A DNA stretch of 64,000 nucleotides from an uncultured Candidatus Saccharibacteria bacterium. GTDB taxonomy: Bacteria; Patescibacteriota; Saccharimonadia; Saccharimonadales; Saccharimonadaceae. Made by a program: the position numbers and the translations under genes. The notes under the pieces were generated by a model. It saw nothing but the letters and a program-made list of their open reading frames with translations. It ran no database searches and had not been told where the DNA came from. Below, in pieces: positions 1 to 8,724 of this stretch; the first letter of the stretch is position 1; each line of letters opens with the position of its first letter. The stretch spans positions 1 to 64,000 of the forward strand of contig CAMYUU010000003.1 in assembly GCA_947302355.1 (NCBI GenBank), written 5' to 3'.

Positions 1-35
1 AGTATTTTGTGAAAACAAAAACGAAAGGAGTCGCG

Positions 36-119
36 ATGCTAGAGATTGAATTTCATTTCAAACTAACTCGTAAACCTAAAACTAAAAAAATTACTGTTCA
101 AGCTGAGCTCGAACAGTAA
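36..119 (+). CDS. small ORF, 27 aa, unknown
   Basis: A 27-codon reading frame (begins MLEIEFHFK, ends AELEQ) preceded by a good Shine-Dalgarno sequence (GAAAGGAG, about 5 nt before the ATG). It is rich in Lys and Thr. A reading frame entering from the window edge ends at about position 49 and would overlap its start, so it may be the last gene of an operon. A short hairpin (AGCAAG ... CTTGCT, about 138-158) follows. No family is recognised. The ribosome-binding site is the main argument for it being real. Confidence 0.35.
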   Translation: MLEIEFHFKLTRKPKTKKITVQAELEQ

Positions 120-306
120 GCCTGTCCCAAGGCTAGCAAGTTTCTAGCGCTTGCTATTAAGATCATTATAAATTAATAATGAATAAAGTGCAAGCGGTTT
201 GTTGGGTGGTACAATTGAATTATGGTAAAATACGACGAACGAGGTTTTACAACAGAGTTAGATGAGAGGAAAATATAAAAAAGTATTAATTCTTGTAGGC
301 ATAAGC

Positions 307-726
307 CTAAAAACTATTATAGTATGGATGTCCGGAAGTGCCGGCCGTATAGTATGGATCTAGGGATTCGGCGTACGAGTCGGTGGCGTAGATTTCTTGA
401 CCATAGCTGCTCACGCAGTAATTGTCATTATACGGATTTTTATCATAAGAAGTAACGTCGATACAATCCCAGGTTTCTATGTCTGGCTCTACATATCCAT
501 AGTCGTAATCATCGTAATCTGGCTCGGGTTTTTCGTAAACATAACTAGGCACGTCATCATAAGAATCATAGTAATATGACGGAGTATAATAAGGATCGTC
601 AGACGCATATGAGCTCGAACTAGTAGATGAATTTGATGCAAAAATACCAATAATTATAGCAATAACTACCACGACAAAGAGGATAACTCCTCCGGTTCCA
701 TCTGATGTACTATTAAAACTTTCCAT
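307..726 (-). CDS. membrane-anchored Tyr/Asp/Ser-rich small protein
   Basis: A 139-residue protein of unknown function. Residues about 13-30 are a strongly hydrophobic Val/Ile segment, followed by a Ser/Thr linker and a low-complexity tail dominated by Tyr, Asp and Pro, with two Cys residues. This fits a single-pass anchor with an extracytoplasmic acidic, aromatic tail. No domain is recognised. It stands alone and divergent from the next gene, with only a weak GGGA-type ribosome site before the ATG. The stop codon is TAG. Low-complexity surface tails of this type are common in CPR genomes, but the function cannot be inferred. Confidence 0.55.
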   Translation of the reverse strand: MESFNSTSDGTGGVILFVVVVIAIIIGIFASNSSTSSSSYASDDPYYTPSYYYDSYDDVPSYVYEKPEPDYDDYDYGYVEPDIETWDCIDVTSYDKNPYNDNYCVSSYGQEIYATDSYAESLDPYYTAGTSGHPYYNSF

Positions 727-842
727 AATATTCCCAATTTAATATTTATTCTTCCATTATATCATTTATGGTTATTTTTGTCAAGTAGTCACTCCTATAG
801 TAATCGTGTGACAGGTAACGCAGTAGTGGTATAATATAGTTT

Positions 843-1316
843 ATGGACGAAAACATCAAGAAAAGCATCGAAGCGCGTAAGAACGCGATCGAGGCGAACT
901 GCAAATTAGATGCAGAGGGGAAGAAAAAAGTTGAGGCGCTTTTCGCCGAAATAGAAAAGTTAGGCGCAAAATACAAAGACGTGGGTGAATTCGAAAAAGA
1001 GTTTACTAATAACCCATTAAATCAGGAATACATCAATCTATTCTCTGAACTCGCGACTAAATTTGCTAGTGCTGGCACAGCCGTAGCAAAAAGCGTAGCC
1101 AAGGGCGGCCTATCGGGCGTGGCCGACCGAGCTCTAGAACAAGTCAAGCAAGTGACGCTGCCAACTCGCGCCGAAATCAATCAAAAAGCCTACGACGCAG
1201 TGCGCGATGTGCCAGTACTTGGCGACTTAATCGATGCTGGCCAAAAGGCAGGTTATGCAGCGCATCTTGGCAAATTATTTAAGTCAAAAGATGCAGAGGA
1301 AGACGAAGAAAAATAA
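843..1316 (+). CDS. conserved-looking hypothetical helical protein
   Basis: A 157-residue protein, mostly charged and helical. The N-terminal half is Lys/Glu-rich, the middle is Ala/Gly-rich (about residues 75-100), and the tail is acidic-basic, ending DAEEDEEK. There is no signal peptide or clear membrane segment. The TATAAT box at 830-835 lies 7 nt before the ATG, so the transcript probably starts on the initiation codon (leaderless). It is monocistronic. No family is recognised; it could be a cytoplasmic coiled protein. Confidence 0.6.
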   Translation: MDENIKKSIEARKNAIEANCKLDAEGKKKVEALFAEIEKLGAKYKDVGEFEKEFTNNPLNQEYINLFSELATKFASAGTAVAKSVAKGGLSGVADRALEQVKQVTLPTRAEINQKAYDAVRDVPVLGDLIDAGQKAGYAAHLGKLFKSKDAEEDEEK

Positions 1317-1415
1317 CCACTTTAAGGATAAAATCGCAAGATCCCATAATGGCAGACTAGAAATGTTTCCATAACTAGCTACTTTTTATGTTGGGATATA
1401 AGTACTTGGGCTATT

Positions 1416-2231
1416 TTAGTCGTTTTCTTTCATGGCTTGGTCATGAATAGTGCGGAGTTGAGCCAAAGCTTCTGCCACTCTTTCCTCGTGGGTAAGGGCT
1501 TTTTTATGAGCAGCTGCTCTCCTGTGTGTACGAGTTTTCTTTTCAAAAGTCACGCCGTAGTTTTGCTCCATGAATCTACGACCGGATTCGATATTTTTGG
1601 AATACCATAGAATATGGTTAGCTTCATCGTAGTTTAGTTTGCCACCGGAGAGTTCAACTACATCATCGAAGAATTGACTAACGATGCGTTGAGCTTCGGA
1701 ACGTTTGACTGGGAGAGGTTCGCCAATATTGGCGAAGAATTCTCGCGTGGTAGTATTGACCGGCGGAACATCTGGATATTTGGCGTTGACCAAGGTAGTA
1801 ATCATATGAGGGCCAAGGCCATAAACTTTGTGTGGACTATTTTTGTCGTCGATGGTCTCGAGTAATTCAAAACGGTCATCTGGAGAATTGTTGATATATT
1901 GGACAGCATCCTCGAAGGCTGGGCGAGCAGCGATGCGCGATTCGTCAGTCTTAAAATGCATGCCACGATTAAGGGCGTGGGAACTGGCGTTACCGTCAGA
2001 ATAATCATACATTTCGCCGAACTTTTCGGCAAACTCAGCATCTGAATAGTGCGTGAGCTTATCGTAATCTAGAATATTTTCTAGTTGCCACTTGCGGTAG
2101 CTTTCCATTAATTCATGATAATCTTTATCATCCACGGGCTGGCCGCTATTGATTTCTTCTTCTCTAAGTTCGCCAGATTCTTTGGCGCGAATATAAGATT
2201 GGATTAGATTAGTTAATTTTTCCTTATTCAT
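1416..2231 (-). CDS. hypothetical protein with an HhH-like central motif
   Basis: A 271-residue soluble protein of unknown function. The central stretch around residues 137-170 (GLGPHMITTLVNAKYP, then PPVNTTTREFF) resembles the helix-hairpin-helix plus conserved Asn found in DNA-glycosylase-like or restriction-associated N-terminal domains. This is a weak resemblance, not an assignment. The C-terminus is basic (about residues 228-250). The TAAAAT-like box at 2239-2244 lies 7 nt upstream of the ATG on the minus strand, suggesting a leaderless message. No restriction or modification partner is adjacent. Confidence 0.6.
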   Translation of the reverse strand: MNKEKLTNLIQSYIRAKESGELREEEINSGQPVDDKDYHELMESYRKWQLENILDYDKLTHYSDAEFAEKFGEMYDYSDGNASSHALNRGMHFKTDESRIAARPAFEDAVQYINNSPDDRFELLETIDDKNSPHKVYGLGPHMITTLVNAKYPDVPPVNTTTREFFANIGEPLPVKRSEAQRIVSQFFDDVVELSGGKLNYDEANHILWYSKNIESGRRFMEQNYGVTFEKKTRTHRRAAAHKKALTHEERVAEALAQLRTIHDQAMKEND

Positions 2232-2333
2232 AATCTATATTTTAACATAAAACCTGATTTTAATCAATTAGACTAATATTAGGGAATTGTCGCTTTAGAT
2301 AAAAATAATGTATAATAGTGGAAAAGGAGGTTT

Positions 2334-2561
2334 ATGGAGTTTATACGGTTAAAATACGCCAATAACAAACTAATTAGTTCCGAAATCAAAGAGCATCGCG
2401 AAGTGATTGAAGAATACGTAAACAAAAAAGGCTATAAGTACGTCGGGTTTATACCAGTCTTATTTGGGTCAAATGGCAAAATGCTGGAAGTGGATTTGAT
2501 GTTTGAAAAGGCAAAAGAGTCAGATACCACAAAGGACAAAAAATCAAATAACAAAAAATAG
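2334..2561 (+). CDS. small hypothetical protein (DUF4177-like look)
   Basis: A 75-residue protein with alternating beta-like segments (YVGFIPVLFG, MLEVDLMFEK) and a Lys/Asp-rich tail. It starts after a strong AAAAGGAGG ribosome site, with a TATAAT box about 20 nt further upstream. The fold pattern recalls DUF4177-type small proteins, but identity is uncertain. It lies immediately upstream of the FAD oxidoreductase, which has its own TATAAT box. Confidence 0.55.
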   Translation: MEFIRLKYANNKLISSEIKEHREVIEEYVNKKGYKYVGFIPVLFGSNGKMLEVDLMFEKAKESDTTKDKKSNNKK

Positions 2562-2597
2562 TACATAGATTTTTTTCGTGTTATAATCATTAGCAGG

Positions 2598-4181
2598 ATG
2601 GGGAAAATTGCGAAGTATCTTAATCAGTTGATTGTCGGTAATGTTTTTGATACACCTGAGATTATAGAGGAATATTCTACGGATCGTTCCGCACTAAAAA
2701 TCAAACCAAAAATCGTGGCTTTTCCGGAATCTACCGACGATATCCAGAGATTGCTACGCTTTTTTAATCAGTTGTCACAAAAAGACATTCCTATTTCAGT
2801 GACGCCTCGCGGATCAGGTACCGATGAGGGTGGTGCGGATCTTTCTAATGGCATTATTATTTCTACTAAGAAATTAAATCGTATGCTCGAAATCGATCCT
2901 CGTGAAAGGCTAGTACGCGTACAATCCGGGATTACACTAAAAGAATTAAATACAGCTCTTTCTGTAGGTGGTCTGACTATTCCGATCGGAGGGCGAGACA
3001 ATGAGACTATTGGTGGCTTAATTTCCAATCATCCGTCCGACGAATTTTCAGGTAAATATGGCGGAATATACAACTTCGTTGAGCGAGTCGAAGTGGTACT
3101 ATCTAGTGGCGATTGCCTGCAGACTAATCGTCTTAAGAAATACGTCGTAGCTAAAAAGGCCGTAGAGAAATCTGCTGAAGGCGAAATATATCGTAAGGTC
3201 TCGAAAATCATAAAAGAAAACGAGAAAGTCATAAAAGAACTAGAAAACGGGCATTCACTAGCTGGATATCCGATGATCAAAGAGCTTAAAAAACGTGAAA
3301 CTCTAGATTTAATGCCAATTTTCTTTGGCGCGCAGGGTACGCTAGGGATTATTTCTGAAGTAATTCTAAGAGCGGTACCATTAAGGTCACAGCCACAACG
3401 CGTAGTGGCCACCTTTAAGGAAATCGGTACGGCTACTAAGTTTATGGATGCAATCAAGCCGATGAAGCCACGCAGGCTTAATCTGTATGATCTCAAAATT
3501 ATCATGGAAGCACGTGAAGCAGGCAAGAATCTAGATGGTATTATCAAAAAGCTTGAAGATGGCTATGCGGTATTGGCTAGTTTTGATGAGCGGGCAAATG
3601 GCGCACTGAAGAAGATTAACGCCATGCGAAAGAATTTTCCTCGAAACGCAAAGTTTATTATTGAATCGGCAAATAGCACATATACTATAGATGAGCTCGA
3701 GAATGCGCTGACGAATTATCTAGGCAACATCAAGAGCGGCGAGCGTGTGCCAATTTTGACAGATTTCTATTTGCCAGAATGGAATATTTCTAATTTCCTA
3801 AATGACCTCGAAGTCTTACATAAGAAACTAGATTTAGACTTAGAACTATACGGGTCCTATAGTTCGTCAATTTATAATTTGCGTCCTAAATTTGATCTAG
3901 ACGAAGAGGGCTTCAATAAGAAAGCCACGACCTTCCTGAAGGCTGGCGCCTACATTATCGAACGTCAAAGCGGGGAACTGGCAGGAGGTACTCCTGAGGG
4001 TAGGCTAAAGGCGGTGGTAACTAATGTCAGTATGCAAGAGCCAGAACGCATTATGTATACTGAGCTAAAAAAGGTTTTTGATCCAAACAATTTATTAAAT
4101 CCAGATATTAAACTAGGTGCTACTTCTAAATTCACCTTGACGCATTTTAGGGATTCAGCTTTACCGAAAATTATGATATAA
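2598..4181 (+). CDS. FAD-binding oxidoreductase, GlcD/lactate dehydrogenase type
   Basis: A 527-residue flavoprotein. The N-terminal FAD_binding_4 (PCMH) domain spans about residues 30-220, with the PRGSGTDEGGA and IGGRDNETIGGLISN motifs typical of the glycolate oxidase subunit GlcD / D-lactate dehydrogenase family. The C-terminal FAD-oxidase cap ends in FDPNNLLNPDIKLG, the usual signature of this family. It would oxidise a 2-hydroxy acid; the substrate is not evident. There is no iron-sulfur domain or GlcE/GlcF partner nearby. A TATAAT box at 2582-2587 sits 10 nt before the ATG, leaving almost no leader. Confidence 0.85.
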   Translation: MGKIAKYLNQLIVGNVFDTPEIIEEYSTDRSALKIKPKIVAFPESTDDIQRLLRFFNQLSQKDIPISVTPRGSGTDEGGADLSNGIIISTKKLNRMLEIDPRERLVRVQSGITLKELNTALSVGGLTIPIGGRDNETIGGLISNHPSDEFSGKYGGIYNFVERVEVVLSSGDCLQTNRLKKYVVAKKAVEKSAEGEIYRKVSKIIKENEKVIKELENGHSLAGYPMIKELKKRETLDLMPIFFGAQGTLGIISEVILRAVPLRSQPQRVVATFKEIGTATKFMDAIKPMKPRRLNLYDLKIIMEAREAGKNLDGIIKKLEDGYAVLASFDERANGALKKINAMRKNFPRNAKFIIESANSTYTIDELENALTNYLGNIKSGERVPILTDFYLPEWNISNFLNDLEVLHKKLDLDLELYGSYSSSIYNLRPKFDLDEEGFNKKATTFLKAGAYIIERQSGELAGGTPEGRLKAVVTNVSMQEPERIMYTELKKVFDPNNLLNPDIKLGATSKFTLTHFRDSALPKIMI

Positions 4182-4206
4182 TAATCATAAATTTATAGGA
4201 GTAGAT

Positions 4207-5484
4207 ATGAAAACAAAGTTTAAGAAACTTTCTGATTCGCGTGTAGAAATTACTGTTACATTAGATGCGAAAGATTTAAAACCAGCTGCCGAAAAGGCTC
4301 TGGAAAAGCTAGCTAAAGAAATAAAAGTTGAAGGATTTAGAAAAGGCAAAGTGCCGGTTGAGGTCGCTAAGAAATTTATTCCTGAGAATGACTTGAATTC
4401 CGAGACTGTAGATTTAGCGGTGCGCTCCACTGTGATTGAGGCTTTCAAAAAAGAAGAAAAAAGCCCATTGGTTTTGCCTAATGTAACGGTCACTAAATAT
4501 GTGCCAGATGAGATAGTAGAATATACGGCCACTGCCGACATTGTCCCCGAGATTAAGCTAGGCGATTATAAGAATCTTGGCGTCAAAAGAGAAAAGGCCA
4601 CAGTTACCGAAAAAGAAGTCAACGAAATTTTGGACAATCTTTCCAGTTCTTTTTCCGAGAAGAAGGCAGTCAAGAGAGCAGCCAAGCTGACTGATGAGGT
4701 GGTGATTGATTTTGTTGGCAAGAAAGACGAGAAAGCCTTTAAGGGCGGTTCAGCTAAGGATTACAAATTAGTGCTTGGCTCGAAGGCGTTTATTCCTGGT
4801 TTTGAAGATGGTATCGTAGGGCACGAACCAGGTGATAAGTTCGATCTTAAGCTTACTTTCCCTAAGGATTATGGCGCAAAAGAATTAGCCGGTGCTAAGG
4901 TTGTGTTCGAAGTCTTATTGAAGCAAGTAAATGAAGTGACTAGGGCGAAGATTAATGATGAGATGGCTAAGAAATGTGGCCCATTCAAAACACTAGATGA
5001 GCTAAAGAAAGATATCAAGACAAATCTCGAAGCACAAAATGAGCACCGAGCGACGGAGAAATTTAAAGATGACTTAGTTAAGGCACTAGTCAAGAAATCG
5101 AAGGTGTCAGCACCTGAGATTTTGATTGATGATCAGATGCGTGCAATCCGCGAAGATATTACGAGGAATGCCGCTTCTCAGGGTATGAGTTTTGAAGAGC
5201 TCCTAGAAGTTAATCATGAGACTCAAGATAATTGGGAAAAAGAAGCCCGCAAGATTGCTGAAGAGCGCGTAAAGGCTTCGTTGGTCTTGCAGTCTCTGGC
5301 AGTAGAGCAGAAGATTACCGTGTCTGATGAGTTGGTAAATGCAAAATTGGCGGAACTACGCGATGTTTACAAGAAATCCCCAGAAGCAGTGAAAAGCCTA
5401 AAGGATCCAAACGTGAAGATGGATATCAAAAATCGCATGATTATTGAGGCCACTTTAGACTTCTTAGTTAAAGCCAATTCCTAA
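4207..5484 (+). CDS. tig: trigger factor (ribosome-associated chaperone/PPIase)
   Basis: A 425-residue trigger factor. The N-terminal ribosome-binding domain (about 1-115) contains the signature GFRKGKVP at about residues 44-51. A FKBP-type prolyl isomerase domain follows (about 150-245, with DEVVIDFVGKKDEKAF and GFEDGIVGHEPGD). The rest is the helical C-terminal chaperone domain. It binds nascent chains at the exit tunnel. The start follows a TAGGAGTAG ribosome site. The full three-domain form is kept here, in contrast to several shortened housekeeping proteins in this window. Confidence 0.96.
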   Translation: MKTKFKKLSDSRVEITVTLDAKDLKPAAEKALEKLAKEIKVEGFRKGKVPVEVAKKFIPENDLNSETVDLAVRSTVIEAFKKEEKSPLVLPNVTVTKYVPDEIVEYTATADIVPEIKLGDYKNLGVKREKATVTEKEVNEILDNLSSSFSEKKAVKRAAKLTDEVVIDFVGKKDEKAFKGGSAKDYKLVLGSKAFIPGFEDGIVGHEPGDKFDLKLTFPKDYGAKELAGAKVVFEVLLKQVNEVTRAKINDEMAKKCGPFKTLDELKKDIKTNLEAQNEHRATEKFKDDLVKALVKKSKVSAPEILIDDQMRAIREDITRNAASQGMSFEELLEVNHETQDNWEKEARKIAEERVKASLVLQSLAVEQKITVSDELVNAKLAELRDVYKKSPEAVKSLKDPNVKMDIKNRMIIEATLDFLVKANS

Positions 5485-5500
5485 AATCCCATTTTTATGT

Positions 5501-5506
5501 TATAAT
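5501..5506 (+). promoter_or_regulatory. -10 box of small membrane protein 1
   Basis: TATAAT preceded by a T-rich stretch, about 60 nt upstream of the chosen ATG at 5568. The short leader contains the pairing ATGC...GCAT (5523-5537) and a GTACCTTTTATTAG block that recurs before the paralogue downstream. Confidence 0.6.
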
Positions 5507-5567
5507 ATAAAGGTTGTAAGATATGCATTTTAAGCATATAAACGTACCTTTTATTAGGGGAGGAACT

Positions 5568-5912
5568 ATGAATTTGCAAACGGTCCTTTGGGGCGTTTCG
5601 GCGTTGTTCTTTGTGTCGGGATATTATTTCTATTGGAGGGAGGATATTTTTGATCATCGAACAATCATCTCAAGCATTGTGCTGACAGCCACATTCATGG
5701 CGCTAGGCGCTCTTTATGCTGAGCTCGGTTCTAATTTGATCTCGGCATCCTGCCTACTCATTTCTCTTGGCGCATTCGCAACCGCAGTAGCGGGGATCCT
5801 AGTATTAGCCATTGACTGTCAGTCCGCATACCGTGTGAACGACGTGCTTAAAAAGCAATTAGAGGATAGAGACGAGGCGGACAGCAAGACTCAAGAGGAA
5901 AGCGCAAACTAA
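5568..5912 (+). CDS. small three-helix membrane protein, paralogue 1
   Basis: A 114-residue integral membrane protein beginning MNLQTVLWGVSALFF, with about three hydrophobic segments (residues 5-22, 33-52, 57-82) and a charged cytoplasmic tail. This ATG was chosen because it follows GGGGAGGA, and because the same MNLQT start and SD context occur in the neighbouring paralogue at 6082. A longer in-frame start at 5523 lacks a ribosome site. Function is unknown. Its terminator is nearly identical to that of the paralogue. Confidence 0.65.
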   Translation: MNLQTVLWGVSALFFVSGYYFYWREDIFDHRTIISSIVLTATFMALGALYAELGSNLISASCLLISLGAFATAVAGILVLAIDCQSAYRVNDVLKKQLEDRDEADSKTQEESAN

Positions 5913-5950
5913 AAAGCGCCACAAGAAGCTTAACGCGCCCCCCTTTCTGG

Positions 5951-5978
5951 AAGCCGCCCCATACCGGGGCGGCTTTTC
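5951..5978 (+). terminator. rho-independent terminator, copy 1
   Basis: A GC-rich hairpin (AAGCCGCCCC / GGGGCGGCTT, loop ATACC) ending in TTTTCC. The same stem and loop recur after the paralogous gene at 6464-6492. Confidence 0.85.
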
Positions 5979-6081
5979 CGTGTCTTAAAACCATTTTCAA
6001 TAATATGTTTTTATGCTATAATAGTATTATTGTCAAGTTATGTTTAAAACAAATGGACTGTACCTTTCATTAGGAGGACTC

Positions 6082-6447
6082 ATGAATCTACAGACAACGC
6101 TCTGGCGCGTTTCTCTGCTACTGATCGCAATGGAATTCTACTTTATGTGGAGAGATAGGAGCTGGCAATTCGTCACCATAAAAGCCGCGCTAGCGGCAAT
6201 TTTTATGGCTGAGGGGGTATACTATGCAACGCTCGGCTATGGCCCGACTTCAAAGCTCTTTTTCTTCGTTTGTTTCCTAGACCTTACACAGGTGGCGCGG
6301 TTAACCCGTGCCCTGATAAAAGACATCAGATTGCTAAGTCTTGCCAACATGGCGCTGATGATCCAGCAGATGGACGAGTGGGAACCGCCTTTAGGGCTTC
6401 CGGAAACGATCGCAAATAGCGAAACGCCACAAGAAACCCAACAGTAG
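6082..6447 (+). CDS. small membrane protein, paralogue 2
   Basis: A 121-residue paralogue of the preceding gene. It shares the MNLQTxLWxVS opening and the alternation of hydrophobic segments, but sequence similarity fades after the first helix. The ATG follows TAGGAGGA. A TATAAT box lies at 6017-6022. The tail is acidic. Function is unknown. The pair looks like a tandem duplication in which the leader block and terminator have stayed more alike than the proteins. Confidence 0.65.
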   Translation: MNLQTTLWRVSLLLIAMEFYFMWRDRSWQFVTIKAALAAIFMAEGVYYATLGYGPTSKLFFFVCFLDLTQVARLTRALIKDIRLLSLANMALMIQQMDEWEPPLGLPETIANSETPQETQQ

Positions 6448-6463
6448 TTCAATCCCCCTTCAG

Positions 6464-6492
6464 AAGCCGCCCCATACCGGGGCGGCTTTTCC
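6464..6492 (+). terminator. rho-independent terminator, copy 2
   Basis: The same AAGCCGCCCC-ATACC-GGGGCGGCTT hairpin as at 5951-5978, followed by TTTTCC. It lies directly upstream of the rpsL promoter. Confidence 0.85.
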
Positions 6493-6532
6493 AAACCGTA
6501 AAAAGACTAGTAAATATAAAGAGTTTGTGATA

Positions 6533-6697
6533 TAATACTAGTAAGAGTTTCAGCTTGTTTGTTATTGCTGTACGCAAACGAGCAAAGTAGTGAACACTAG
6601 ATATAGAGGTTTTCGAGGTAATCATGACCCGCGAGACACTGTATATAGCGTAGTATACTCACTATATATAATATATAAGAATAAGGAGAGCATTTTA
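6533..6697 (+). promoter_or_regulatory. rpsL operon promoter and long leader
   Basis: TATAAT at 6533-6538 gives a leader of about 150 nt before rpsL. It contains a 9-bp stem GCTTGTTTG / CAAACGAGC (about 6552-6581, one G-U pair), followed by an AT-rich stretch and the AAGGAGAG ribosome site. A leader of this size before S12-S7 is compatible with ribosomal-protein feedback control, but no known regulatory class is recognised. Confidence 0.5.
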
Positions 6698-7111
6698 ATG
6701 CCAACTATTAATCAGTTGCTTCGCAAGCCTAGGAAAAAGGCTGCGAAAAAATCCAAATCCCCAGCGCTTGGCTCCATCGTGAACACTTTGAAGACTAAGC
6801 GTTATGAAAAGGCTGCGCCTTTAAAGCGTGGGGTTTGTATCAAGGTTACAACCAAGACACCAAAGAAGCCAAACTCAGCTATGCGTAAAGTTGCTAGGGT
6901 TCGTCTTACCAATGGCCAGGAAGTATGGGCTTATATTGGTGGGGAAGGCCACAATTTACAGGAACACGCCGTGGTACTAGTGCGTGGTGGTCGTGTGCCG
7001 GATCTTCCTGGTGTACGTTACCATGTAGTGCGTGGCACGTTGGATCTTCAAGGTGTAGCCAACCGTAAGCAGGGCCGTTCTAAATACGGCGCCAAAAAGG
7101 AGGGTAAGTAA
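6698..7111 (+). CDS. rpsL: 30S ribosomal protein S12
   Basis: A 137-residue S12. It starts [13 protein letters not shown] and contains the decoding-centre segments [18 protein letters not shown] and [19 protein letters not shown], including the Lys and Pro-Asn positions linked to streptomycin response. The ATG at 6698 was chosen over an upstream in-frame start because of the AAGGAGAG ribosome site and the family's usual N-terminus. Its stop codon overlaps the rpsG start (TAATG), so the two are translationally coupled. Unlike the classical str operon, fusA and tuf are elsewhere. Confidence 0.98.
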   Translation: MPTINQLLRKPRKKAAKKSKSPALGSIVNTLKTKRYEKAAPLKRGVCIKVTTKTPKKPNSAMRKVARVRLTNGQEVWAYIGGEGHNLQEHAVVLVRGGRVPDLPGVRYHVVRGTLDLQGVANRKQGRSKYGAKKEGK

Positions 7112-7587
7112 TGCCACGTAAAACCACTAAGTCCTTACAACGTAAAGTTAACCCAGATCGCAAGTATCAATCGATTTTGGTTCAAAGACTAATCAACAAA
7201 TCAATGCTAAACGGCAAAAAGCAGGTAGCCGAACGTGCAGTTTACACTGCGATTGAAGGTGCCGCTAAGAAATTGAAGTCTGAAAATCCAGTGGAAGTTT
7301 TGGAAAAAGCTATCGCTAACGTTAGCCCAGATTTTGAAGTAAAATCTCGCCGCGTTGGTGGTGCAAACTACCAGATTCCGTTTCCAATTTCTGGTCACAG
7401 GCAATTGCATTTCGCCTTTTCATGGCTAGTGCAATCAGCTAGAGCTCGTAGTGGTATGCCATATGCTAAGCGCCTCGAAGCAGAGATCGTAGACGCCTAC
7501 AATGAAACTGGTGCTGCCTTCAAGAAGAAGGAAGATTGTCACCGTATGGCCGAAGCAAACCGTGCTTTTGCGCATTTTGCTAGATAA
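7111..7587 (+). CDS. rpsG: 30S ribosomal protein S7
   Basis: A 158-residue S7, the primary 16S rRNA-binding protein of the small-subunit head. It has the family core KSRRVGGANYQIP and the C-terminal helix AEANRAFAHFAR. The start overlaps the rpsL stop by one base. It is the last gene of the two-gene operon and is followed at once by a terminator-like hairpin that contains a copy of the palindromic element described below. Confidence 0.98.
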   Translation: MPRKTTKSLQRKVNPDRKYQSILVQRLINKSMLNGKKQVAERAVYTAIEGAAKKLKSENPVEVLEKAIANVSPDFEVKSRRVGGANYQIPFPISGHRQLHFAFSWLVQSARARSGMPYAKRLEAEIVDAYNETGAAFKKKEDCHRMAEANRAFAHFAR

Positions 7588-7592
7588 TTAAC

Positions 7593-7663
7593 AAAAAAAG
7601 TTCCTTTCCGGACACGCTCAAGGGCGCTCGCCCAAGCCTATGTTCCTCAAAGGAGCTTTTTTG
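7593..7663 (+). repeat. palindromic element (short form) within the rpsG terminator
   Basis: An outer stem of A-rich AAAAAAAGTTCCTTT (7593-7607) and AAAGGAGCTTTTTT (about 7650-7663), which with the T-run looks like the rpsLG terminator. The loop is a copy of the 43-nt repeat core (about 7608-7649; inner stem AGGGCG / CGCCC). The core closely matches the cores in gatA (39753), lysS (27653), gatB (41917) and near uvrB (29161). The outer arms match none of them. Confidence 0.8.
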
Positions 7664-7716
7664 TTGTTTTTAGGTAAATTGTGCTATAATTAGCGTAAGT
7701 ATATTAGGAGGTAAGA

Positions 7717-8724
7717 ATGGTAAAAGTAGCGATTAACGGCTTTGGACGGATTGGCCGGAATGCGCTCAAGATCTTGTTAGATCGACGCGATGTACAAGTC
7801 GTGGCAATTAATGATATTACAGATGCAAGTACTTTAGCGCATCTTTTAAAGCACGATTCTTCTTATGGCGCCTACGACAAGCGCGTATCCGCAGGAAAGA
7901 ATTCTATCATCATTAATACGCGCGAAATACCGGTCTTTGCCGAGAAAGATCCGGCGAAATTACCATGGAAAAAACTTGGCGTCGATGTAGTAATTGAATC
8001 TACTGGATTCTTTACTAACCCTGAGGATGCACGAGCTCACATTAAGGCAGGGGCTAAAAGAGTTGTGATTTCTGCGCCAGCAAAGGGTGAGGGTGCTAAG
8101 ACTGTCGTATTAGGCGTCAATGAAGACGTAGTGGATGATTCTGACTTGATTTTATCTAACGCTTCTTGCACTACGAACTGTATCGCTCCAATCATGAAAG
8201 TACTTGAAGATGAGTTTGGCGTAGAGAAAGCCATGATGACTACCGTGCATTCTTATACTGGTTCGCAGAAAATTCTCGATGCTCCAGCTAAAGACCTTCG
8301 CGAAGCTCGTAGCGCCGCCGAGAACATTGTACCTACTACAACGGGGGCCTCTAAAGCTACAGCTATTACCATTCCTACCTTGAAAGATAAATTCACTGGA
8401 CTTTCTGTAAGAGTGCCGACCCCAGTAGTTTCGCTTTCGGATATCACCGCACTAATTAAGCGCGACACCACAAAAGAAGAGCTTGCAAGGGTTTTCAAAA
8501 AAGCAGCGAAAGAGCCATATTATGAAGGCATCATTGGTGTTACGGAAGAAGAGTTAGTTTCGTCGGATTTCATCGGTGACCCACGTTCTTGCATAGTTGA
8601 TTTGCCACTACTCGATGTAGTAGGCGGCAACATGGTTAAGGTCGTCGCTTGGTACGACAATGAATGGGGCTATTCAAACCGTTTGGTGGAGCTAGCTGTA
8701 GATTTTGGAAAGGGAAAGGCATGA
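7717..8724 (+). CDS. gap: glyceraldehyde-3-phosphate dehydrogenase, type I
   Basis: A 335-residue NAD-dependent GAPDH. It has an N-terminal Rossmann motif (INGFGRIGRNAL), the catalytic Cys motif SNASCTTNC at about residues 149-157, and the C-terminal WYDNEWGYSNR. It catalyses the phosphorylating oxidation step of glycolysis. It starts after an AGGAGGT ribosome site, with TATAAT at 7685-7690. The last codon overlaps the rpiB start (ATGA), placing it in one transcript with rpiB, rpe and a PfkB kinase: a glycolysis/pentose-phosphate operon. Confidence 0.97.
   Translation: MVKVAINGFGRIGRNALKILLDRRDVQVVAINDITDASTLAHLLKHDSSYGAYDKRVSAGKNSIIINTREIPVFAEKDPAKLPWKKLGVDVVIESTGFFTNPEDARAHIKAGAKRVVISAPAKGEGAKTVVLGVNEDVVDDSDLILSNASCTTNCIAPIMKVLEDEFGVEKAMMTTVHSYTGSQKILDAPAKDLREARSAAENIVPTTTGASKATAITIPTLKDKFTGLSVRVPTPVVSLSDITALIKRDTTKEELARVFKKAAKEPYYEGIIGVTEEELVSSDFIGDPRSCIVDLPLLDVVGGNMVKVVAWYDNEWGYSNRLVELAVDFGKGKA

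Noticed and set aside
262..363. Short frame on the plus strand beginning MRGKYKKVLILVG
   Set aside because: No ribosome site and its second half is antisense to the 139-aa gene at 307-726.
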